NCBI GenBank assembly: GCA_003427395.1
Contig: BFEA01000048.1
Coordinates: forward strand, 4,289,231 to 4,316,798
Length of the DNA stretch: 27,568 nucleotides
Origin: Chara braunii
Taxonomy: Eukaryota; Streptophyta; Charophyceae; Charales; Characeae
Direction of reading: 5' to 3'
The position numbers were made by a program, and so were the translations under genes. Each line of letters begins with the position of its first letter. The stretch's first letter is position 1. The notes under the pieces were generated by a model, which ran no database searches, was not told the origin of the DNA, and worked only from the letters and a program-made list of their open reading frames with translations. Shown here in pieces: positions 19,281 through 27,568 of the stretch.

Positions 19281-19583
19281 GTTTCAGAGTCCAATTTGTA
19301 TTGTGCTAAACTAAATTAGCCCGGCCAATTGGTTGGTGGAATGAATAAAGGACTGATGATGCTTTACTGGCAGAGAATAGAGTAGGTAGGAGAGGTAGCA
19401 GCCATAGCCGATGGCTATGGCTGGGCACAACTATGACTGTGCTATCGATAGTGATGCCTATGTTGGTAGTAGTAGTAAGGCAGTACCCTCGTCTTTTCTT
19501 TACCATGCCGGGCGGAAAAGTCACGAAACATAAACCTACTCCCTACTCAATCATCAGTCGGGGGCAAATGACCTGGGGAGGTG

Positions 19584-19622
19584 GGTGGGTTCCTTCTCCT
19601 CCCTTTGGAGAAGGAACCCACC
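19584..19622. repeat. Hairpin, copy 2
   Basis: GGTGGGTTCCTTCTCC (19584-19599) pairs perfectly over 16 bp with GGAGAAGGAACCCACC (19607-19622), loop of 7. Arms match copy 1 while the loop differs. Confidence 0.85.
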
Positions 19623-19656
19623 GTTTCACAGTCCAATTCGTATTGTGCTAGACTAA

Positions 19657-20104
19657 GGGCCTCGTTCCACACCACTCGAAACTCAAGGGTTTCTTAGGGC
19701 CCAACGCCGTTTCACGGTGCCCCTAAGTTTTGCTAATCACAGCCCTGCCGTGATTAGGTTTTCAGGTTTAGCAAACGGGCAAGAAAAGCAATAGGGCGGC
19801 TCAAGTCCGGCCCAGGCAAACCTACCCATTTTTCAAGTCACCTCATGGGAGCACACTTGAGTTGCACATGAAAACGGCGCTGCAGGTACATATAGAACAC
19901 CCCGTAGTTTGTTTGTTTTTTTTCCTCATTTTTCTACCGCGGTTGAACCTCTGGCGAGATGTTGCAACATCATTCCCGCTCATTTAAAGGGCGGACTTGA
20001 GGGTTGAGTGCAACGAAACATGACTCATGTATTTTTTAATCACAATTGGAACTCGACTGCGCACTCGAGTTTCAAGTGAAGTGAAGTGGCGTGGAACGAG
20101 GACC
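19657..20104. mobile_element. 448-bp Tourist/PIF-Harbinger-like MITE with TAA target duplication
   Basis: The left end is GGGCCTCGTTCCACACCACT. The right end, reverse-complemented, is GGTCCTCGTTCCACGCCACT, 18 of 20 identical. The element is flanked by TAA at 19654-19656 and 20105-20107. The uninterrupted paralogue at 19301-19320 reads GTGCTAAACTAAATTAGC with a single TAA, so the insertion created the duplication. A TWA duplication plus a GGGCC terminus is typical of PIF/Harbinger MITEs in plants. No coding sequence; non-autonomous. Confidence 0.9.
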
Positions 20105-20675
20105 TAAATTAGCCCAGCCAACTGGTAGGTGGAATGAATAAAGGATTGAAGATGCTTTCCTTGCAAAGAATAGACTATGTAGGAGAGGTAGCTGCCATAG
20201 TTGGGCAAAACTACAATTGTGTTGTCAATAGTCATGCCTATGTTGGTAGTAGTAGTAAGGCACTGCATCCGTCTCTTCGAGTTTTTTTTCTCCGCCCATT
20301 TCTAATGGGTGTCACTAAACACCTCATATCGAACATCGAATGTCAAATGAAGACGGTAAAATCCAATGTGAATCGAAATTACATACAAGGTTAAATAATT
20401 ATCACCTCTAAAAAAGCATCATACAACAATTGTCCCTTAGTTTATCTAGTTTATCAACACTTCCGAAAATAGTCATAGTCAACATTTCCCAAATGAGTTT
20501 TGAAGTGTCATTTGTTTTTTGGAGGCGGGATACAAACTAAGCACAAAGTTGTAGTGTGCATGCAGTCAGTTATTGCTACATTGTCGCGACTTTTCCATTT
20601 GAATTAATTTATCCCAGCATCCAAAGCTCGTTAATCCAGTAGGTCATGACACGTATGCACACGCAACTATAGGAA

Positions 20676-20701
20676 GTACTGGTGGTTTAAACCGCCAGTA
20701 C
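20676..20701. repeat. 26-bp near-perfect palindrome centred on TTTAAA
   Basis: GTACTGGTGGTTTAAACCGC followed by CAGTAC equals its own reverse complement except for one base pair. It joins two ACCRCCAGTAC ends head to head around a TTAA. Confidence 0.85.
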
Positions 20702-20889
20702 ATTCGTGTCTCTTTTGCACAAGGAGGATTCTCACTTCATGTCAATCTTTGTCAAAATGTCCGTGTGGCATTTTTGTTTCACTGTTGTATGACATCGCCA
20801 ACCATTCTGGTTTGGTTGCCCCGACCCGTTGAGTTTTTCAAATGGTTGAATTATGATTCTTAGCTTAATTGGGGTCCTGTATTGGTGGT
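20691..20889. mobile_element. 199-bp TTAA-flanked MITE-like element inside the duplicated unit
   Basis: Left end ACCGCCAGTACA; right end reverse-complemented ACCACCAATACA, 10 of 12 identical. TTAA lies on each side (20687-20690, 20890-20893). The duplicated counterpart at about 22198-22395 has ACCGCAAGTATAT and ACCATCAATACAT ends, so the element predates the duplication. The ACCACCA-type end resembles the 889-bp element. Confidence 0.55.
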
Positions 20890-20953
20890 TTAAGAACACA
20901 AAATGATTGCTTTAAGATAATCAATACTCAATACGACCCCACCTTAAACCACC
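20884..20953. repeat. Inverted repeat GGTGGTTTAAG / CTTAAACCACC with 45-base loop
   Basis: GGTGGTTTAAG at 20884-20894 pairs with CTTAAACCACC at 20943-20953. The arms are again element-end-like sequences around TTAA. Confidence 0.8.
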
Positions 20954-21464
20954 ATTACATTGCAGGCCTCATGATGTTTTTGTTGGTGCATACAAAAGTC
21001 GCATTTATGTTTAACCTACAGGGTGCAAAGGTGGTGTTGAAAAGGTGAAAAAAAAAATCAGTGCACAATTTTGCATTGTTTTTTGTTTCACACCTCCTTT
21101 ACTCAACACAACTCCCAAACGAGTTTTGAAGTGTCATTTGTAGGCGGGATATAAACTAAGCACAAAGTTGTAGCATGCATGTAGTCAGTCATTGCTACAT
21201 TGTCGCGACATTTCCACTTGAATTAATTTATCCCAGCATCAGAGGCTCGTTAAACCACCACTCCCCCCGACAACCTAAAGTCGACTTTCCGATGAGTTGG
21301 GGCCAGAAATGGAGGGGGGTCGGCGACCACTTTGACAAGGGGGGAAAAAAATTGGGGGGGGGGGGGGGGGAAGTTCGCGATTTCAATTTAAAACTCAGCC
21401 TACCTAGGTGACTGCAACATTGACGGGGTACAACGGTGAAACGGTGAGGGCCTCACTCCACAAA

Positions 21465-21790
21465 TCCCACGTGTCCAAAACGAGAGTGAATCATATGGCG
21501 GCCGACTTTAGACATATGCAAAATGAGAGTGAATCTTCAGCTAGAACATGGAAAGATACACCGCCATGATTTGTGTCTACTGTGCATGTCGACGCCCGAA
21601 ACACTGTGGCGCCCACAATATATTTTTTTTGTTTTTGTTTTGCGAAGGAAAAGAAAAGAAAAAAAATAATTTAGGGTTCAAAAGAGGAAGGACCTCGCTC
21701 CACTACTCTGGATTGTGCAGCCAGAGAGTGAATCTACATGTAGAACATGAAAAAATGACCATGATTTGTGTTTTTTTAGCATGTGGAGAG
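21465..21790 (+). repeat. Copies of the GAGAGTGAATCT dispersed repeat inside the TTAA element
   Basis: GAGAGTGAATC starts copies at about 21483 (short), 21525 and 21725. The last two continue TAGAACATG and CCATGATTTGTGT. Related copies lie in the eL22 intron at 13969-14075. Confidence 0.75.
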
Positions 21791-21874
21791 TTGTGGAGTG
21801 AGACTGGAAATGTCGTGGCATCGCGGGATCTCAGGTCATAAAAGGGGAAACGAATGTACGACGGTTACGACCGG

Positions 21875-21989
<115 letters not shown>

Positions 21990-22615
21990 ACACACATAAA
22001 ATTAAAATAACAAAAAATAAAATAAAAACAAAATGAAACAACCAAATGTGCCCTACACAGTACTACCGGTAGGCCAACAACCGATTGCAAAATTCAGCCT
22101 ACCGGTCCCCCCCGAATTTTGAACATCGTGGGGAGTGGTGGTTTAATCCAATAAGTTTTTGACACGTATGCACGTGCAGCTGTGGGAAGTACCGATGGTT
22201 TAAACCGCAAGTATATTCGAGTCTGTTTTGCACAAGGATAATTCTCATTGCGAACTAAGCTTTGTCGAAACGTTCGTGCGCCATTTTTATTTTACTTTTG
22301 TCTGACATCGCCAACCATTCTGGTCTAGTTGCCTGGAGCCGCCAAGTTTTTCGAATGGCTCAATTATGATTCTTAGTTTGATCGGGGTCATGTATTGATG
22401 GTTTAAGAACACAAAATGATTGCCTTAAGATAATCAATACTCAATACAACTCCACCTCAAACCACCATTACATTACGGGTCTAATAATGTTTTTGTTAGT
22501 GCATATAAAAGTCGCATTTATGTTTAACCTACAGAGTGCAAAGGTGGTGTTGCAAAGATGCAAAAAAAAATAAGTTTCCAATTTTGCAATGTTTTTTATT
22601 TCACACCTCCTTTAC

Positions 22616-22933
22616 CAATAGTTAAAAAAAAAAAAAAAACAAGAACGTATAGTAGTTTTCAACTATGCCGTATAAAAATATAGAAAAACAAAACAAAACA
22701 AAAAAATCATAACCTCAAAATTGACATTTTGTTGCCCTTTTATGTCATTATCTTATTGGTCCAACAGAAAAATTCCCACGAGAAATGAAAGTTGAAAAAA
22801 CATTCTAAAAAAAAAAGTCCTTCATATTTATAAATTATCATTCCAATGTTCGTCCAATTATAAAATTTTCAGTTTTATTTGATAAATTTTCGTCTAAATA
22901 TGAGTTTTCCCTTCCAACTATATCTATCTGTTT
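22616..22933. other. AT-rich, no recognisable gene
   Basis: A runs near 22625-22640 and AT-rich sequence with no conserved protein. Base composition becomes clearly more AT-rich from here to the right edge. Confidence 0.5.
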
Positions 22934-23109
22934 AAGATGGAATGAAAGTCAGGACGAGTTTATGAAATGTTTTAATTAAATTTTTATTCTACTACAACAA
23001 ATATCTTCTAATTTAGATTGGATTAACCTATTTATGACTGAAAATCCTTACTTAAAATGACGGTCTAATTAAAATATTTCATGAACTCATCCAAACTTTC
23101 ATTCCATCT
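22934..23109. mobile_element. About 175-bp hairpin MITE
   Basis: The left arm (22934-22977) begins AAGATGGAATGAAAGTCAGG and ends TTTTAATT. The right arm (23067-23109), reverse-complemented, begins AGATGGAATGAAAGTTTGGA and ends ATTTTAATT. They match at nearly all of about 44 positions. Further GGAATGAAA fragments follow at 23149-23220. I could not define a target duplication. Confidence 0.75.
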
Positions 23110-24172
23110 CTAGCATGCATCCCAAATAAGAAGGGATACCCTATTTTTGGAATGAAAGTTTTCAAGTAAGATGAAAAATTTTAAAATTGGAATGACATTT
23201 TTTAAGATGGAATGAAAATTTAAAATTTAGATTGTAATTTTACTATGAATGATTATTTAATTCTAGAAACATTTTTCGTTGTCTATAACCATTTCGTTTT
23301 GAAAAGTTAGGGTCAATTTAAAAGCCAGTCTTACAAAATAGCATTGATATACCTTTCTCAACCTCACATATCATAGTGGCTATGACTGCTAACTTTTAAT
23401 TTATCATTAAATTACATTTTTCTTTGCATTTAAAATCTTATTTATTTCATTTAGAAATAAAAAAATCGTTTAATGTTATATACACTTCGGTAACAAAACG
23501 GGATAGTACTAAAGGTGAGGTCTGGTCGACGGTGAGAAAGTTAAATCCTTAGTAAGTATAGGATTCACCCACAGTTACATGAACCGATCGCTTGTAAAAC
23601 AAAATTCTTAGTGAGCAACTACAACAAATAAAAAATTAAATTGCATTGATATTACAAAAATAAAATTACGGTTCAAACCTACGTTGTTCTTTCGGGCGCA
23701 CGGACACTCAACTTGTGCCCGAATGCATGCCCGGGTGCCCGGTCGGGCATGACCCCCAGGCAGCCCTAACGCAATACAAACAACTTTTGTTTGAGGGTCA
23801 CATCATAATTCGTCATCGAATCGAAGATTTAAAAAAAAAAAAATTACACTAAAGAACCTTTCTTTAACCCCTCTTAGCCTCTTAAAAAATAATTTATACC
23901 CCCCTTGACCCCCATGACAGCCAACTCTAAAAAAATGAAACGAGCCCAGATTTAGGATTCCTCTGGGAAAGCGCAGAAATACTTTTTTTTTTTTTTTTTT
24001 TTTTTTTATGCACTCCCAGGGTACCCCAGATGTCAAACCCCCCCACGGATCACGCCCGGGTGCCCGGCCGTGCAGGCCCGGCCGAGCATGAAAACCTTTT
24101 TAAGTTCAAACATCTTATCGACCATGTAATTTGTTTTTTTTATATTAAACGAAAAAGTTAAGGTAACAAATA
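23110..24172. other. AT-rich stretch with two GC-rich motif islands
   Basis: GCCCGGGTGCCCGG occurs at 23729-23742 and 24054-24067, each followed by a CGGGCATGA or CCGAGCATGA end. A related CGGCCGTGCA occurs at about 24066 and 27400. These look like ends of one repeat family. A T26 run is at 23982-24007. No coding sequence is seen. Confidence 0.55.
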
Positions 24173-24463
24173 GGGTAACCGGCGTCCGGGACGGGACGAA
24201 CGCCCGAACCCGAACGCCCGAACGTATGAGACCCCTTGGGGATGCATTCGGCCGTTCGGGCCGAACACGAAAAATAAATAAATAAATAAAATAAAATAAA
24301 AAAACTATGAAAAAAAAATATATGTTATGAAGAAAAATAAATTAAACAAGATTTGCATGAGCATTACATCACAATTCCTTACCAAATTTGGAAAAAAAAA
24401 ATACGGAGAACAAATACTAATAATAAAAATAAATAAAAATAAAAATTAAATTAAATTTAGTGA

Positions 24464-24790
24464 GTGAGCGAGTACGTTTTCGACACCACCATCTTTGGCA
24501 ATTTTTTTTTTTTTTTTCTTAAAGCTAAATGCCCTGAAAATGTACAGATGTTTACTTCACATAATACAAAAACGACTAAAAAAGTTAAAAAAATATATAA
24601 TTGTTTTTAGACCCCGAACCAAAGTGAAAACAAAAAGTAAAAAGTAGAAAAAAAACGTGGGCGGGCACGTTTTGACACCGCCATCTTTGGTGATTTTTTG
24701 TTCTTATTTGGTTGAGCCAAATGACGTGGAAGTTTATAGGCATGTACCTCTCGCCATAAAGAACTAAAAACAAATAAATAAACAATATAT
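24464..24790 (+). repeat. Two tandem subunits (about 192 bp) in the left arm
   Basis: GACACCRCCATCTTTGG starts at about 24482 and 24674. Each is followed by a T-run, then AAATG, and then an AACTAAAAA or GACTAAAAA block. The right arm has the same two-unit layout in reverse (27085-27100 and 27288-27303). Confidence 0.75.
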
Positions 24791-24925
24791 ATTTTTAGGC
24801 CCGAAGATATTTTCAGCGGGGGTTGAACGCCGTCATTTTCGGACCCCGTACAGGACCCCGAACGCCCGTACGTACGGAGGTCGGTCCGGGGACCTCTGTA
24901 CGTAAATGCTGGTGACCCTGATAAC

Positions 24926-26844
24926 AAATATTTTATCATATCTTAATATGAGATAAGTAAATTTTACATATATAAAAACTTTAAAGTTTCATCATGAAGA
25001 TTATCTTGAAACAATTGAAATCACCATATCTTAAACCATTAACACTTTTAAATATTTCATGTCATAATCTTAATGATACTTCACATGTCATTACTGTTAT
25101 TCCTTATCTTACAATTTATTGTGTTCTAATACATCAAAACTATCATTTTTTCATACTAATGGCGATTGTTGTAATATACATCGACATTAGCATTGTTAAT
25201 TTGTGATATTTAATATTTAAACAATTTTTTATTAATGGATAATCGTTAAACACTAGTACGTATTGGTATCAAGACTCATTAAAGAGAGTGTTCATCGTGA
25301 AGAAAGTTGTTAAACAAAGTGCATGTTATATCGGTAGTTCATAACAGAAAAAATTGCATTGACAACATCAAGAGTTATGGGGCTTGGTCCTTCATTAGAT
25401 GAGGCGAGCATAACTAATTAAAAAAAAATAAAATCAAGTTAGTCAGGATACCAGTAGAGTTGTTCGAACCTTGGTAGGTTGGACTTGGAATCTAATGAAA
25501 GGTACTTCTTACCAACGTGGTAATGATCCCGACTTTTAAATATTGAGCGAGGTTGGATAACCAACAAACATTATAAATATTTGTCATACTATTTTGAGCG
25601 CACAATAAATACTTTTATTAATTACTATACCGTTTCAATGTATGAGGATCGAATGCGCAACATTCATTACAAGACCGATAACTATGAGAGAAAGATAACA
25701 CCCCCGACCATTTATATTGCACAAAACAATAACTAAGATATAATAACTAATGAAGATAGCACAAAGAATATAATAGAATATAGAAATGAGGTCATAAGAG
25801 AAACGAAAATCATAATTCTTGGGTTCTCAACGACTTTAAAACCCAAGCAAGTGATAGGGTGAAGCCACAAGCGTCCCTGGGTGTGACCTCATGTATAGGG
25901 TTATAAGTGAAGATAAAACAAATATTCCCCGTTAGTTTTTATAATAGTTAGATTAAGCCAAGCAAGATACCGAAAAATTTGTCTAATTCTTGGTAGACCA
26001 TAACTATATCCCAAGTCTTATAAAAGATAATACCTGCGAATTTGATGACTTGAACGATCGTGACTTATGAATAGTGATGGGGGTCCAATAACGAGCTAAT
26101 ATTTGAAAAGTCACTATAGTACCTTCGGCATAACATTTTGGGTAACTGCGAGATTGTCTCAATACACAAGCACAAAATTAGTAATATTAATTGCAAAGAA
26201 AAAAAATCAGGAAGAAAAATAACACTGCCCTACGTAGCACCGTGTTCTCAATCGCAGGCGAACGCGAACAAGCTAAAAAAACCCTCCGAACGTAAACGTA
26301 AAAAATATTTTAAAAAAATAAAAAAAACAAAGCTCTAAAAAAAATCCGAAAACTGTGTATGTTATGTAAAATAACAATACAGAGAACTTTTACCTTGGAT
26401 TCATATTCAAATTTGCAGCCAATCATGAGTTAAAAATAAAAAACCAAAAAAATAATTATTTTTTTTTAATAATTTTTACGAAAAAAATTATGTTCCCCTT
26501 AACATGTTTGCGAGTTGTTCGCGCGAATACGTTTGCACGAACGTGAAGGGGCGCGAACACGTTCGCCATGCTATGGAGATACCACCCAATCACACATTGC
26601 TTAGGTGCATGAGCACAAAAGAGTCAATATTATCTCTCAGACCTATAAATCACAAAAAGAAAAAGGGGGTTCAAGGAGAAAGGTTGTTGGACAAAAGTGA
26701 GGTTATAAAACGTTACGTAATAAAAACATCAAAGTATGGTATTTAGGTAACCATGAGAGCATCATTATACTTTGCATCATTGTATATTGAAGTATAGTGT
26801 GCTAAAGTAAATGTAATCTTATACGTAAATATTATTATTATTGT
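24926..26844. other. Central region of the long-armed element; no recognisable gene
   Basis: AT-rich sequence with only short scattered open frames. The longest on the plus strand (24994-25206, 70 codons, hydrophobic) matches no family that I know. A GC-rich islet at 26508-26570 has repeated GCGAAYACGTT words. Confidence 0.5.
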
Positions 26845-27368
26845 GCCCTGGGTCGCCAGCCCGTAAGTATGGAGGTCCCTGGACTGACCTTCATACGTAC
26901 GGGCGTTCGGGGTCTCGTTCGGTGTCTGAACCTTACGGTGTTCGTTTCCCGTCACAAATTATTTCATGGATTAAAAATAACTTTTTTTTTTTTTTTTTTT
27001 TTTTTTTTAGTTCTCTATGATGTGAGGTACAAACCTATGAATTTTCGAGTCATTTTGCTCAGCTAAACAAAAAATTGAAAATCTCCAAAGATGGTGGTGT
27101 CAAAACGTGCTCGCTCAATCGCTATTTTGTTTTTTTTTCAACTTTTTTTTTTTTTTTTTCGCTTTATTGCGGGGCCTAAGAAATTTTATTATCATTTGAA
27201 AATTTTTTAATGAGTTTTGTATTATATGAAGCATATTTGTAAATTTTCATGGCATTTGGATTTCCAAACAAAAATGAAAAATCACGAAGTGATGACGGTG
27301 CCGAAAAAATGCTCCCTCACTAACTAATTTTAATTATCTTTTCATTTTTTATTATTTTTTCTAGGCTA

Positions 27369-27398
27369 CCGTCCGGGTCACCCTATTTTCCCGGACGG
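27369..27398. repeat. GC-rich hairpin at the outer edge of the right arm
   Basis: CCGTCCGGG (27369-27377) pairs perfectly with CCCGGACGG (27390-27398) over a 12-base loop that contains the terminal ACCCT. Confidence 0.85.
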
Positions 27399-27421
27399 CT
27401 CGGCCGTGCAAGGTCCATGAG

Positions 27422-27424
<3 letters not shown>

Positions 27425-27474
<50 letters not shown>
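27425..27474. repeat. (AT)n microsatellite
   Basis: About 25 AT units with one AC interruption near 27458, directly before the hammerhead-like core. Confidence 0.95.
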
Positions 27475-27482
27475 TCAGCCTC

Positions 27483-27519
27483 CTGATGAGTCGGTGAAAC
27501 TCCGACGAAACAGTTTGTC
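27483..27519 (+). ncRNA. Hammerhead-ribozyme-like core (stem I not found)
   Basis: CTGATGA (27483-27489) is followed by GTCGG, a 7-base loop, CCGAC (a perfect 5-bp stem II), GAAA (27507-27510), then CA-GTT-TG and TC (27518-27519). This gives both invariant core strands, a minimal stem III (ACA/TGU with GTT loop) and a canonical UC cleavage position. Type I hammerheads with very short stem III are known from Penelope-like retroelements. The weak point is stem I: the sequence before CTGATGA (CAGCCTC) and after the cleavage position (ACAGCCCCTC) look like direct repeats, not complements. So it may be a decayed or half ribozyme, or chance. Confidence 0.5.
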
Positions 27520-27568
27520 ACAGCCCCTCGTTTGTTGTCCTCTTCTCTCTCTCTGCCTACGGTTTTAC

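Larger units (their letters stand above)
19115..20260. repeat. Tandem duplication (about 330-370-bp unit), second copy interrupted by a MITE
   Basis: Copy 1 is 19115-19481 and copy 2 is 19482-20260. Both run GTACCCT, TTTACCRTGCC, AAAAGTCACRAAAC, GTCGGGGRCAAATG, a CCTTCTCC hairpin, TATTGTGCTARACTAA, ATTAGCCC, GGTGGAATGAATAAAGGA and GATGCCTATGTTGGTAGTAG. Copy 2 has a 448-bp insertion after CTAA. Copy 1 shows the uninterrupted join. The array lies just upstream of the eL22 gene. Confidence 0.93.
24173..27398. mobile_element. 3.2-kb element with very long inverted arms
   Basis: Blocks of the left arm recur in reverse order and orientation on the right. AGGGTAACC at 24173 matches the reverse complement of 27376-27384. 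The block with CACCACCATCTTTGG and CTTCACATAATACAAAA (24462-24590) matches 27215-27335. The block GCACGTTTTGACACCGCCAT (24665-24770) matches 27005-27118. The block GACCCCGAACGCCCGTACGT (24840-24920) matches 26848-26925. Order is strictly mirrored. Left arm is about 750 bp and right arm about 555 bp, with A/T-run differences. The centre (24926-26844) has no transposase that I can recognise. It fits a foldback or long-TIR non-autonomous element. Exact termini and target duplication are unclear. Confidence 0.8.

Noticed and set aside
24994-25206. 70-codon hydrophobic frame in the long-armed element
   Set aside because: It shows no family match, no transposase motif and is typical of AT-rich random sequence.

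Overview
This is a eukaryotic, repeat-dense window that I read as holding one gene. The gene encodes ribosomal protein eL22 (60S L22) on the minus strand, in two coding exons at 18620-18864 and 12314-12458. They are separated by a 6161-bp GT-AG intron. The protein is much closer to green-plant eL22 than to animal eL22; the run [14 protein letters not shown] followed by [13 protein letters not shown] and an acidic tail is streptophyte-like. Long introns, many minisatellites and homopolymer runs, and few genes suggest a large streptophyte genome. A charophyte such as Chara is my best guess, but nothing here proves it.

Layout. 1-12313, downstream of the gene: no recognisable coding sequence. It holds minisatellites (63-, 36-, 31-, 50-, 78- and 34-bp units), a CACGTG-rich array (1630-1815), a perfect 161-bp inverted repeat (3811-3971 / 4162-4322), a TIR-bounded segment (5566-6602) and two copies of a small hairpin MITE (8939-9018, 10653-10748). 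12314-18864: the eL22 gene. Its intron carries a roughly 190-bp repeat array, a 29-bp minisatellite and a strand-asymmetric tract of about 1.5 kb that is nearly all purine on the plus strand. 18865-19114: leader and proximal promoter region. 19115-20260 and 20478-22615: two successive tandem duplications. In each, the second copy is interrupted by a transposon while the first copy keeps the empty site. One insertion is a 448-bp Tourist/PIF-Harbinger-like MITE with TAA target duplication. The other is an 889-bp element flanked by TTAA. 22616-27420: AT-rich, with a hairpin MITE and a 3.2-kb element (about 24173-27398) that has very long inverted arms. 27425-27568: an (AT)n tract followed by a hammerhead-ribozyme-like core.

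The elements do not form a pathway. The window shows a housekeeping gene embedded in, and internally expanded by, non-autonomous mobile and tandem repeats. The strongest leads are the two insertions with paralogous empty sites, the long perfect palindrome, the long-armed element and the hammerhead-like motif at the right edge.
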